A DNA stretch of 18,959 bases, taken from NCBI GenBank assembly GCA_035943995.1, contig DASZBS010000105.1, positions 1 through 18,959 of the forward strand. Reading direction: 5' to 3'. Both the position numbers and the translations under genes were made by a program. Shown here in pieces: positions 1 through 6,250 of the stretch. Every line of letters starts with the position of its first letter. Positions within the stretch are counted from its first letter, which is position 1. The stretch comes from Vulcanimicrobium sp035943995. Lineage in GTDB: Bacteria; Vulcanimicrobiota; Vulcanimicrobiia; Vulcanimicrobiales; Vulcanimicrobiaceae. The notes under the pieces were generated by a model that did not search any database, was not told the origin of the DNA, and was given only the letters and a program-made list of their open reading frames with translations.

Positions 1-102
1 TTTTTCTTTGGCCGTGTCAGGAAGGAAGACGCCGCCGGCGCTCTTCTCGGCCTGCTCCACGTGCTCGACGACCACGCGATCGCCCAGTGGCTTGAGATTC
101 AC
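1..102 (-). CDS. groES: Co-chaperonin GroES, N-terminal part (runs off window start)
   Basis: Only the first 34 codons lie in the window, read on the minus strand from a GTG at 102. The peptide begins VNLKPLGDRVVVEHVEQAE and continues through SAGGVFLPDTAKEK. This is the classic N-terminal strand of GroES (LKPLGDRV, then the start of the mobile loop GG-hydrophobic-LPD-A). GroES is the heptameric lid of the GroEL folding chamber in the cytoplasm. A GGAGGA Shine-Dalgarno sequence (113-118) lies 9-10 bases before the GTG and supports this start. An ATG at 112 is out of frame. groEL would be expected just beyond the window edge, but this cannot be seen. Two CIRCE-like operators upstream fit heat-shock control by HrcA. 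Confidence 0.95.
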   Translation of the reverse strand, partial: MNLKPLGDRVVVEHVEQAEKSAGGVFLPDTAKEK

Positions 103-159
103 GAAAATCCATCCTCCGGAAGCGGTTGAAGCTCACGGTAATGAGAGGGGGAAATGGGC

Positions 160-186
160 TTGGCAGTACTCGCCTGAGAGTGCCAG
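160..186 (-). promoter_or_regulatory. Second CIRCE-like HrcA operator
   Basis: Bases 160-168 (TTGGCAGTA) and 178-186 (GAGTGCCAG) form a second degenerate box, again with exactly nine bases between the halves. GAGTGC in the right half is an exact match; the left half matches TT.GCA. It lies between the putative groES transcription start and the groES coding region, so it would sit in the leader. It is weaker than the copy at 200-226. Confidence 0.5.
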
Positions 187-196
187 CCGGACTTAG

Positions 197-225
197 AGAT
201 TAGCAGACTCGGCAGTCGAGTGCAA
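197..225 (-). promoter_or_regulatory. Putative groES promoter
   Basis: On the minus strand, TTGCAC (225-220) and TAATCT (202-197) are separated by 17 bases, with a TG-type extension (TGC) before the -10. Each hexamer matches only about half of the sigma70 consensus. Its overlap with the 200-226 operator makes it the best candidate. The resulting leader would be about 85-90 bases. Confidence 0.45.
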
Positions 226-226
226 G
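200..226 (-). promoter_or_regulatory. CIRCE-like HrcA operator, promoter-proximal copy
   Basis: The CIRCE consensus is TTAGCACTC, nine bases, GAGTGCTAA. Plus-strand bases 200-208 read TTAGCAGAC and 218-226 read GAGTGCAAG, with exactly nine bases between. Each half keeps six contiguous consensus bases (TTAGCA and GAGTGC). The box overlaps the putative groES promoter (197-225), the usual position for HrcA repression. No hrcA gene is visible in the window. Confidence 0.7.
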
Positions 227-283
227 TGGAAAAGGCGGGTCGCCCCGCCGGGAGGCCTGCCTTCGGCGGGTACACGGGCTCCA

Positions 284-772
284 GTGAGCACCCTTGCCCG
301 TGTCGTGGTCGAGCGCGTCGTGCGCTGTCCGTTCTCGGTGGCCCATGACTACGCCGAGGACTTCTTCGCGGGCGCGTCGCGCGGGGTGGAGCTTCGCGTC
401 CCGATCCGGGACCTTGGCCGCCTCCGCCGGCCCGTGCGGCTGATCGCCGAGCGGCGCCCCGACGAGGACGAGCCCGGCCGCTTGCACGACCAGCTGGACA
501 TCGACTGGAGCGCCGGGACGCACTTCTTCCCCGACTTCCGCGGCACGCTGCGGTTGCGGATCGAGTCGGTCGAGACCACGCGGCTGGCGCTCGAGGGCTG
601 CTACGAGCCGCCCTTCGGGCCGCTCGGGATGCTCTTCGATCTGATGCTCGGCCGGCGGATCGCCCGGGCCACGATGAGCGACCTGCTTCAGCGGGTCGGC
701 GACGCGATGGAAGCGCGCGAGGTCGAGTTCCTCGCCCGCGGGCCGTCGGGACCGTCCGGGATCACCGCGTAG
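284..772 (+). CDS. SRPBCC/START-like (polyketide cyclase-type) small protein
   Basis: 162 residues from a GTG at 284. The order of elements suggests the helix-grip (SRPBCC) fold: an N-terminal strand VERVVRCPFSVAHDYAEDFF typical of these proteins, a run of beta strands with charged faces, and a C-terminal amphipathic helix (about 120-150, RIARATMSDLLQRVGDAME) that would close the ligand cavity. The ligand and role are unknown. No signal peptide or membrane segment is evident, so it is probably cytoplasmic. The start is uncertain because no strong Shine-Dalgarno precedes it. It is divergent from groES and 21 bases upstream of a membrane-protein gene, so the two plus-strand genes may be co-transcribed. 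Fold assignment is moderate; function is not assigned. Confidence 0.65.
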   Translation: MSTLARVVVERVVRCPFSVAHDYAEDFFAGASRGVELRVPIRDLGRLRRPVRLIAERRPDEDEPGRLHDQLDIDWSAGTHFFPDFRGTLRLRIESVETTRLALEGCYEPPFGPLGMLFDLMLGRRIARATMSDLLQRVGDAMEAREVEFLARGPSGPSGITA

Positions 773-793
773 CGCTCGCGAAGCCCCGCCGCC

Positions 794-1294
794 GTGGAAC
801 GGACCGTGGCGCTGCGCGATCAGCTCAAGGCGGGGCTCGTCGCGGGCGTCGCCGCGGGCGTCCTGCTCGACCTCTTCCTCTTTGGGATGCAGCTCGCGGC
901 GGGGACGCCGCCCGACAAGCTCGCCGGGAACTTCGTTTTCATTGCCGCGGTGCTGCTCGGACCGGGCGCGTATGCGAGCCCCGTGGCGGTGCCGCTCGGG
1001 ATCGTGCTGCACTTCGCCGTCGCGATCGCGTGGGCGCTGGGTTACGTCTACCTCGCGCGCTCGCAGCCGCAGCTGCTCGCGCGGCCGTGGATCTCCGGCG
1101 CGGCGTACGGGCTCGTCGTGTACGTGTTCATGGAGATCATCCTGATCACCGCGGGGCTTTATCACCGCGTCGCGCCCGGACTGTTCGCGACGCAGCTCGT
1201 CGCGCATATCGCGTTCTACGGGATCCCCGTCGCCGTGATCGCCGCGCGAATGCTGCGCCCGGTCGTGGCGCACCCTTCGACAAGCTCAGGGTGA
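794..1294 (+). CDS. Small integral membrane protein, about four transmembrane helices
   Basis: 166 residues from a GTG at 794. Four hydrophobic stretches are visible, at about 13-35 (GLVAGVAAGVLLDLFLFGMQ), 47-85 (two adjoining stretches including VPLGIVLHFAVAIAWALGYVYLA), 100-120 (YGLVVYVFMEIILITAGLY) and 133-155 (LVAHIAFYGIPVAVIAARML). The overall look recalls YagU/DUF1440-type inner-membrane proteins, but I do not firmly recognise the family and assign no function. The last residues (HPSTSSG) and the stop codon are encoded by the dispersed repeat at 1263-1296, so the natural C-terminus probably ended near RMLRPVVA. It follows the SRPBCC-like gene by 21 bases. Confidence 0.65.
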   Translation: MERTVALRDQLKAGLVAGVAAGVLLDLFLFGMQLAAGTPPDKLAGNFVFIAAVLLGPGAYASPVAVPLGIVLHFAVAIAWALGYVYLARSQPQLLARPWISGAAYGLVVYVFMEIILITAGLYHRVAPGLFATQLVAHIAFYGIPVAVIAARMLRPVVAHPSTSSG

Positions 1295-1332
1295 CAGACG
1301 AGCTCAGGGTGACAGACGAGCTCAGGGCGACA
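1263..1332. repeat. Dispersed repeat copy 1 with an 18-bp tandem triplication
   Basis: Bases 1263-1296 are identical over 34 bp to 9026-9059. The core has a 6-bp inverted repeat, CACCCT (1271-1276) and AGGGTG (1288-1293), around an 11-base loop. The 3' part is then repeated in tandem as 18-bp units at 1279-1296, 1297-1314 and 1315-1332. Unit 2 differs from unit 1 by one base and unit 3 from unit 2 by one base. The element supplies the 3' end and stop of the upstream membrane-protein gene and fills most of the gap before alr. Confidence 0.9.
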
Positions 1333-1349
1333 TTGGGCGTGGCGCGCCC

Positions 1350-2468
1350 GTGATTGCGGAGATCGCGGTCGATCTCGATGCGATCGTTCGTAATGCTGCC
1401 GCGCTTGCGCAGCTCGTTGCGCCTGCGCGGCTGACGGCCGTCGTCAAGGCGAATGCATATGGTCATGGGCTCGTGCCGGTTGCGCGGGCCCTTGCGCCGC
1501 ACGCCGCGCGGCTGTGCGTGTACGCGCTTGAAGAAGCCGTTGCGCTGCGCGATGCCGGGATCGATGCGCCGGTTCATGTGCTCGGGCCCGTGCCGGCGGA
1601 TGAGCTCGAGGTAGCGCATGCGGCGGACGTGCAGCTCACGCTTTGGGATCGCGAGCTGTACGCGCGCCAAGTCGCAAGCGTCGCGCGGCGGCGGCGGCGC
1701 GGCTTCGCCGTGCACGCGAAGATCGATACCGGTGTCGTGCGGCTCGGGCTTTCCGTCGACGATGCGCCCGCCGTGCTGCAGCGTTATGCGACGACGCCGG
1801 AATTCGAATTGCGCGGTGCGTTCACGCACCTTGCCGCGGCGGAGGAGCTCGACTCCACGTTCACGCTCGAGCAGACGACGCGTTTTCTGCTGGCGACGCA
1901 GACGCTCGGCGCACACGTCGAGCGGCACGCTGCCGCAACCGCCGCGGCGATCCTGTGGCCCGAGACGCGGCTCGACGCCGTGCGTTGCGGGATCGGGCTG
2001 TACGGGATCTATCCGAGCGACGAAGCCGAGACGCTGATGCGCGACCGCGGGCTCGTGCTCGAACCCGCGCTGAGCTGGCGCACGCGCGTCATCGCGCTGC
2101 ACGACGTCGATGCGGGATCCAGCGTCGGCTACGGGCGCACCTGGCGCGCGGCGCGGCCGTCCACCATCGCGACGCTGCCGATCGGCTACGCCGAAGGGCT
2201 GCCGCGCAGCGCCGGCAACGCGGCGCACGCGCTGGTGCGCGGGAGGCGCGTCCCGATCATCGGGCGCATCTGCATGGACATGGCGTTCGTGGATGTCACC
2301 GGCGTGCCGGGCGCCGCCGCCGGCGACGCCGTCACGCTGATCGGCCGGGACGGTGACGAGCGGATCACCGCCGAGGAGCTGGCCGCGGCGTGCGGTACGA
2401 TCGGCTACGAGATCGTCGCGCGGCTTCCGGCGCACGTTCCGCGCCGTTACGACGTTACCGGGCCGTGA
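1350..2468 (+). CDS. alr: Alanine racemase
   Basis: 372 residues from a GTG at 1350, a normal length for the family. This PLP enzyme interconverts L- and D-alanine, supplying D-alanine for peptidoglycan in the cytoplasm. The PLP-lysine motif VVKANAYGHG is at 31-40 with Lys33. The second catalytic base, Tyr261, is in SVGYGRTW, followed by IGYAEGLPR and the conserved GRICMDM segment of the C-terminal beta domain. The C-terminus (IGYEIVARLPAHVPRRY) matches the family end closely. A GTG at 1339 is out of frame. The gene follows the repeat-filled gap 1295-1349, in which no convincing promoter is seen. Its stop overlaps the start of the stalk-domain gene by four bases (GTGA), implying translational coupling. 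Confidence 0.95.
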   Translation: MIAEIAVDLDAIVRNAAALAQLVAPARLTAVVKANAYGHGLVPVARALAPHAARLCVYALEEAVALRDAGIDAPVHVLGPVPADELEVAHAADVQLTLWDRELYARQVASVARRRRRGFAVHAKIDTGVVRLGLSVDDAPAVLQRYATTPEFELRGAFTHLAAAEELDSTFTLEQTTRFLLATQTLGAHVERHAAATAAAILWPETRLDAVRCGIGLYGIYPSDEAETLMRDRGLVLEPALSWRTRVIALHDVDAGSSVGYGRTWRAARPSTIATLPIGYAEGLPRSAGNAAHALVRGRRVPIIGRICMDMAFVDVTGVPGAAAGDAVTLIGRDGDERITAEELAAACGTIGYEIVARLPAHVPRRYDVTGP

Positions 2469-3727
2469 TCCACGCGCTGACGTTCGCCACCTACGCGATC
2501 ACCCTCGACGGCAAGCCGGTGTTGCCCCACGCCCGCGCGGCCGTGGTGAACAGCCGCGTGCTGCTGCCGGTGCGCGCGCTCGGCGACGCGCTCGGCGCCG
2601 ACGTCGGCTACGACGGTCGCGCCCACACGATCACCGTGCAGCGCGGCGCGCACGTCGCCACGATCTCCGCCCGCGGCGCGGTGCGCATCGTGCAGGGCAG
2701 CGCGTACGCGCCGCTGCGCACCGTCGCCAACGCGTTCGGCATGAGCGTCGCCTACGACGCGCCGACGCACATCATCGCGCTCGCGCAGCGCGCGGCTTCG
2801 ACCGCGATGACGCAGACTGCACCGACGGTGATCGTCGGCGACGCCGTGCGGCCGCCGCTCACCGTCACCGTGTCGCCGGCCGCCAACGCGCAGGTGCACG
2901 ACCCGTACCCGTCGATCTCCGCGCGCTTCGCGGGCGCCGCGTCGATCGATCCGCGCGCGCTGCAAGTGCGCATCGACGACCGCGACGTGAGCGGCGACGC
3001 CGCCGTCATCGGCGACCAGGTGCTCGTCACGCCGCGCACCGCGCTCATGCCGGGGACGCACGTCGTCACGATCGCGGGGCGCGACATGACCGGCGCCGCG
3101 ATCACGCAGCAGTGGTCGTTCGTCGACACGTTCGCGTTCTCGACGGCGCCGCCGCCGGCGCGTTTTCCGGTGTCGGCGATCTGGATCGACCGATGGGTCA
3201 CGCCGGGGACGAACGCGTTCGACGTCTACGTACAAGGCGCGCCCGGCATCACGGGCTACGTCGGCATCGACGGCGTCGGCAGCTACTTTCCGCTGCAGGT
3301 CTATTCGGCGAACGCGTACGTCGCGCACGTCTTCGTGCCCGACGGCGTGAACCAGCCGTTCGCGCGCGTTGCCGCGCGGCTGACGTTCCCGAACGGCGTG
3401 CAGCAGACGATCGTGCTGCCGCAAACGATCAACCTGACCACGCCGCCGCTCAAGCCGATGATCGTCATCACGCCGACGCCGGTGCCGCGCTCCGTCCCGA
3501 CACGCCGCTCGGTCGACGTCCCGACGCCGAAGCCGACGCCGACCCCGCTGCAGCGGCGCAGCATCCTCACCACGACGCCCGCGCCGCTTGCGCGCACGCC
3601 GTCGCCGGCGCCCACCGCAACGCCGAGCGCCTTGCCCGCGGCGACGCCCACCGCGTCACCTACGCCGGGCCGCACGCGCCGCCCGCTGCGCAAGCCGACG
3701 CCCAGCCCGACCCCGGCGGTGAATTGA
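2465..3727 (+). CDS. Copper amine oxidase N-terminal (stalk) domain protein with Pro/Thr-rich tail
   Basis: About 420 residues if translation starts at the GTG at 2465, which overlaps the alr stop. Residues about 10-100 form a copper amine oxidase N-terminal-like (stalk) domain: ITLDGKPVLP, RVLLPVRALGDALGADV, then a second half with YAPLRTVANAFGMSV. Residues about 129-220 look like an Ig-like beta domain (LTVTVSPAANAQV ... GTHVVTIAGRDMTG ... WSFVDTF). A further beta-rich region follows to about 325, and the last 95 residues are a low-complexity Pro/Thr/Ala tail (PTPKPTPTP type). Such proteins are usually exported or envelope-attached, but no clear signal peptide is seen from this start. An in-frame ATG at 2390 would add 25 Arg-rich residues and no better signal. 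Exact role unknown. It converges on hisA with only four bases between. Confidence 0.8.
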   Translation: MIHALTFATYAITLDGKPVLPHARAAVVNSRVLLPVRALGDALGADVGYDGRAHTITVQRGAHVATISARGAVRIVQGSAYAPLRTVANAFGMSVAYDAPTHIIALAQRAASTAMTQTAPTVIVGDAVRPPLTVTVSPAANAQVHDPYPSISARFAGAASIDPRALQVRIDDRDVSGDAAVIGDQVLVTPRTALMPGTHVVTIAGRDMTGAAITQQWSFVDTFAFSTAPPPARFPVSAIWIDRWVTPGTNAFDVYVQGAPGITGYVGIDGVGSYFPLQVYSANAYVAHVFVPDGVNQPFARVAARLTFPNGVQQTIVLPQTINLTTPPLKPMIVITPTPVPRSVPTRRSVDVPTPKPTPTPLQRRSILTTTPAPLARTPSPAPTATPSALPAATPTASPTPGRTRRPLRKPTPSPTPAVN

Positions 3728-3731
3728 GACC

Positions 3732-4490
3732 TTACGGGCGCAGCGCCATGAGCGCGGCGGCGAGGTCCAGCGTCCCTTCGTAGAGCGCGCGGCCGACGAT
3801 CGCCGCGTCGACGTTGGCCGGCGTGCCGTCGCGCAGCGCGAGCAAATCCTCGAGCGTGCGCGCGCCGCCGCTCGCAGTGACGTGCAGCGGCGCGAGCGAC
3901 GCGACGTGCGCGAGCGCGTCGACGTCGTAGCCCGCGCCCATGCCGTCGCGCGCGATCTCCGTGTAGACGACGCGCGTCACGCCCCACGCCGCCACCGTGC
4001 GCACCAGCGCGTCGCGCGAGACGGCGGTCGCGCTGAGCCAGCCGCGCGTCGCAACGATGTCGCCGCGCGCGTCGATCCCCGCGACGATCTGCTCGCCCCA
4101 GCGCGCGACGATCGCGCGCGCCGTGTCGGGCTCTTCGACCAGCAGCGTGCCGATCACGACCGCGTGCGCGCCTGCTGCGAAGCGCGCTTCGACGTCGTTC
4201 GTGGTGCGAATCCCGCCGCCGGTTTGCACCGGAACGTCCGCTGCGGCGCAGATCGCGTGCAGCGCACTTTGATTCTCGCCCGTGCCGAACGCGCCGTCCA
4301 AGTCGACGACGTGCAGCGCCTGCGCGCCCGCCGCGACGAACGCGCGCGCGCGCGCCACCGGATCGGCGTCGTACCGCGTCTCGCGCGACGGGTCGCCGCG
4401 CTCCAAGCGCACCGCGTGCCCGCCCCGCAGATCGATCGCGGGATAGATCGTCAGCGCGCGTCCTTCGACAGGCTCAGGATGACGTTTCAA
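3732..4490 (-). CDS. hisA: HisA: phosphoribosylformimino-AICAR-phosphate isomerase
   Basis: HisA catalyses the Amadori isomerisation of ProFAR to PRFAR, the fourth step of histidine biosynthesis. The (beta/alpha)8 barrel shows TIYPAIDLRGGHAVRL at the start, HVVDLDGAF, QTGGGIRT, VVIGTLL, IVAGIDARGD (second catalytic Asp), VVYTEIARDGMGAG, ASGGARTLEDL and the phosphate-binding AIVGRALYEG at the end. No ATG or GTG precedes the conserved TIYPAID in the right place. The given start is a TTG at 4490 overlapping the hisH stop (TTGA), which adds 12 residues (LKRHPEPVEGRA) encoded by a repeat. The alternative is a CTG at 4454, preceded by GAAGGA six bases upstream. That gives 240 residues and places the catalytic Asp at position 8, as in family members. 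Function is certain; the start is not. Confidence 0.93.
   Translation of the reverse strand: MKRHPEPVEGRALTIYPAIDLRGGHAVRLERGDPSRETRYDADPVARARAFVAAGAQALHVVDLDGAFGTGENQSALHAICAAADVPVQTGGGIRTTNDVEARFAAGAHAVVIGTLLVEEPDTARAIVARWGEQIVAGIDARGDIVATRGWLSATAVSRDALVRTVAAWGVTRVVYTEIARDGMGAGYDVDALAHVASLAPLHVTASGGARTLEDLLALRDGTPANVDAAIVGRALYEGTLDLAAALMALRP
4460..4483. repeat. Dispersed repeat copy 2 (diverged core) at the hisH-hisA junction
   Basis: Bases 4460-4483 match the core of the repeats at 1263 and 9026 with a few substitutions (TCCTTCGACAGGCTCAGGAT compared with CCCTTCGACAAGCTCAGGGT). Read on the minus strand in the hisA frame it encodes HPEPVEG. It lies between the hisH stop (4487) and the first conserved hisA codon. 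Confidence 0.85.
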
Positions 4491-5101
4491 ACGGATGCGA
4501 TGCGCAGGAAGTTGTCGAGGAGGCGGCCGCCCGTGGTGCGGCTCTTCTCCGGGTGGAACTGCGTCGCCATGACGTTGTCGCGCGCGACGATCGCCGCAAA
4601 GCGCTCGCCGTACTCGCACGACGCGACGAGCGTGTCGGTGGTCTCGACGCGGTACGAGTGCAGAAAGTACGCCCACGCGCCGCTCGCGAGCCCGTCGACG
4701 AACGGGTGCGTGCGCTCCATCACCAGATCGTTCCAGCCCATGTGGGGGATGCGGGGCGCGGCCGTGAAGCGGCGTACGTCGCCGGGTAGGATACGCAGGC
4801 CGACGGTGCCGCCGTACTCGTCGCTGGAGTCGAACAACACTTGCATACCGACGCAGATCCCGAGAAACGGTCGCCCCGCGGCGATGACGGCTCGCACCGC
4901 CCCGTCCAGCCCCCGCTCGCGCAGCGCGTCGATGGTCGCGCCGAACGCGCCGTCGCCGGGGAGGATCGCCGCCTCGGCGCGCTCGACGACGCCGGCATCC
5001 TCCGTCAGCGCGAAGTCCGCGTCGCGGCGCTGAAGCGCCGCAACGAGCGAGCCGACGTTGCCGCCGCCGTAGTCCACCACGGCAATTCTCGGAGCTTTCA
5101 C
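4487..5101 (-). CDS. hisH: HisH: glutaminase subunit of imidazole glycerol phosphate synthase
   Basis: 204 residues from a GTG at 5101. HisH is the class I glutamine amidotransferase that feeds ammonia to HisF in the fifth step of histidine biosynthesis. The start IAVVDYGGGNVGSLVAALQ is diagnostic. The nucleophile elbow GICVGMQ holds Cys83, and QFHPEKS holds the His183/Glu185 pair of the triad. The ILPGDGAFG, PHMGWNDL and FLHSYRV motifs are all present and the length is typical. A Shine-Dalgarno GGAG (5111-5108) lies six bases before the GTG. The gene is divergent from the PQQ-dehydrogenase-like gene with only 18 bases between starts, so its promoter must lie inside that gene or the two share a very compact control region. 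hisA follows immediately. HisF is not in the window. Confidence 0.96.
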   Translation of the reverse strand: MKAPRIAVVDYGGGNVGSLVAALQRRDADFALTEDAGVVERAEAAILPGDGAFGATIDALRERGLDGAVRAVIAAGRPFLGICVGMQVLFDSSDEYGGTVGLRILPGDVRRFTAAPRIPHMGWNDLVMERTHPFVDGLASGAWAYFLHSYRVETTDTLVASCEYGERFAAIVARDNVMATQFHPEKSRTTGGRLLDNFLRIASV

Positions 5102-5119
5102 GACTGGCTCCGTTCGCTC

Positions 5120-6250
5120 GTGGGGTTGGCGTTGCTTGCCGCGGCGCTGGCGTCGTGCAGCCCGCCGCCGGCAGGCGCGGCCGACGGAGCGGCCGGGGTC
5201 AACGTGCCGAGCGGCTTTACCGCCGAGCGCATCGCGACGGTCCGGGGCGCGCGCGAGCTCGCCGTCGCACCGAACGGCGACCTGTTCGTCGGCACGAACG
5301 GCAGCGCAGTCTACATCGTGCCGGATGCGCAAGGCACCGCGAGCGCCGCGCGCCAGTTCGCGAGCTTCGGCGACGGTCCGATGGCAGGCGTCTTCCTCGC
5401 CGGCGACACGCTGTACGCCGGCGGGCAGTTCGGCGTGTACCGCATCCCGTACCGCGCCGGCGACCGCGAGGCGCGCGAGAAGCCGCAGAAGATCGCGAGC
5501 GTGCGCGCGGGCGGCGGCTCCGGCCACTCCACGACGACCGTCGCGTTCAGCAAGGGAACGCTGTATGCCAGCGTCGGCTCGTCGTGCAACGCGTGCGACG
5601 AAAGCGACGCGACGCGCGCGACCGTCCAAGCGATGTCGCCCGACGGCAAGAACATGCACGCGCGCGCGGTGGACATCCGCAACGCGATCGCGTTGGCGGT
5701 GCAGCCGGGGACCGGCGACGTGTGGGCGGGCGTCGCGGGACGCGACGATCTCGAGCACGGCCACCCGTACGAGATCTTCGACGCGATCACGGCGCACGCG
5801 GGCACGCCGGACTACGGCTGGATGAAATGCTACGACGACCGCAAGCCGATCGGCGGCGCGAGCTGCGCAAGCGTCGTCGTGCCGAGAGTGGTTTTTCCGG
5901 GCTACGACACGCCGATCGGCGCGGCGTTCTACCCCGCCGACGGAAAAGGCGCGCACGCGTTTCCGGCAAGCTATCGCGGCGGCGTGTTCGTGGCGCTGCA
6001 CGGCTCGTGGCACCAGCCGCCCGTCGCGCCACGCGTCGCGTTCGTCGCCTTCCGCGGCAACGATCCGGCCAAGGGCGTCGACTGGGGCAACCCCGACGCG
6101 CAGTGGACCGAGTTCGTCGGCGGCTGCCAAACCGCCGACGGCGGGCGCGCGTGCCGCCCCACCGGCGTCGCCGTCGGCACCGACGGCTCGCTGTTCGTCA
6201 GCGACGACTCCACGGGCGCGATCTGGCGGATCAGGCCGGCGCGGCGCTGA
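5120..6250 (+). CDS. PQQ-type glucose/sorbosone dehydrogenase-like lipoprotein
   Basis: About 376 residues from a GTG at 5120. The N-terminus is a short hydrophobic run ending in a lipobox-like LASC (Cys13), so the mature protein is probably lipid-anchored outside the cytoplasm. The signal lacks the usual positively charged start, so the true start may differ. The rest is a six-bladed beta-propeller of the glucose/sorbosone dehydrogenase family: SGFTAERIATV, ELAVAPNGDLFVGT, the RNAIALAVQPGTGDVWAGVAGRD strand pair, DYGWMKCYDD, FVALHGSWHQPPVAPRV, and the final blade GVAVGTDGSLFVSDDSTGAIWRI. Family members oxidise sugars or aldoses with PQQ, but many such propellers have unknown substrates. Several cysteines (SSCNACDES, KCYDD, ASCAS, GGCQT, ACRP) could form disulfides, consistent with export. 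It converges on and overlaps the DUF2252 gene by 20 bases. Confidence 0.85.
   Translation: MGLALLAAALASCSPPPAGAADGAAGVNVPSGFTAERIATVRGARELAVAPNGDLFVGTNGSAVYIVPDAQGTASAARQFASFGDGPMAGVFLAGDTLYAGGQFGVYRIPYRAGDREAREKPQKIASVRAGGGSGHSTTTVAFSKGTLYASVGSSCNACDESDATRATVQAMSPDGKNMHARAVDIRNAIALAVQPGTGDVWAGVAGRDDLEHGHPYEIFDAITAHAGTPDYGWMKCYDDRKPIGGASCASVVVPRVVFPGYDTPIGAAFYPADGKGAHAFPASYRGGVFVALHGSWHQPPVAPRVAFVAFRGNDPAKGVDWGNPDAQWTEFVGGCQTADGGRACRPTGVAVGTDGSLFVSDDSTGAIWRIRPARR

Noticed and set aside
200..1273. Long minus-strand open frame opposite the SRPBCC-like and membrane-protein genes
   Set aside because: Its product is almost entirely Arg/Asp/His/Gly/Pro with no fold-like pattern, the typical antisense shadow of GC-rich coding. 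The plus-strand products have coherent hydrophobic patterns.
1271..1293. Repeat hairpin as an intrinsic terminator after the membrane-protein gene
   Set aside because: The stem is only six base pairs with an 11-base loop and no U-run follows. The same element occurs between genes likely to be co-transcribed (citrate synthase-hisB, hisH-hisA).
1279..1332. The tandem 18-bp units as a CRISPR array
   Set aside because: Units are directly adjacent with no spacers, and there are only three.
2353..3783. Plus-strand open frame overlapping the stalk-domain gene in another frame
   Set aside because: The product is Arg/Ala/His repeats. The alternative frame gives recognisable stalk and Ig-like domains.
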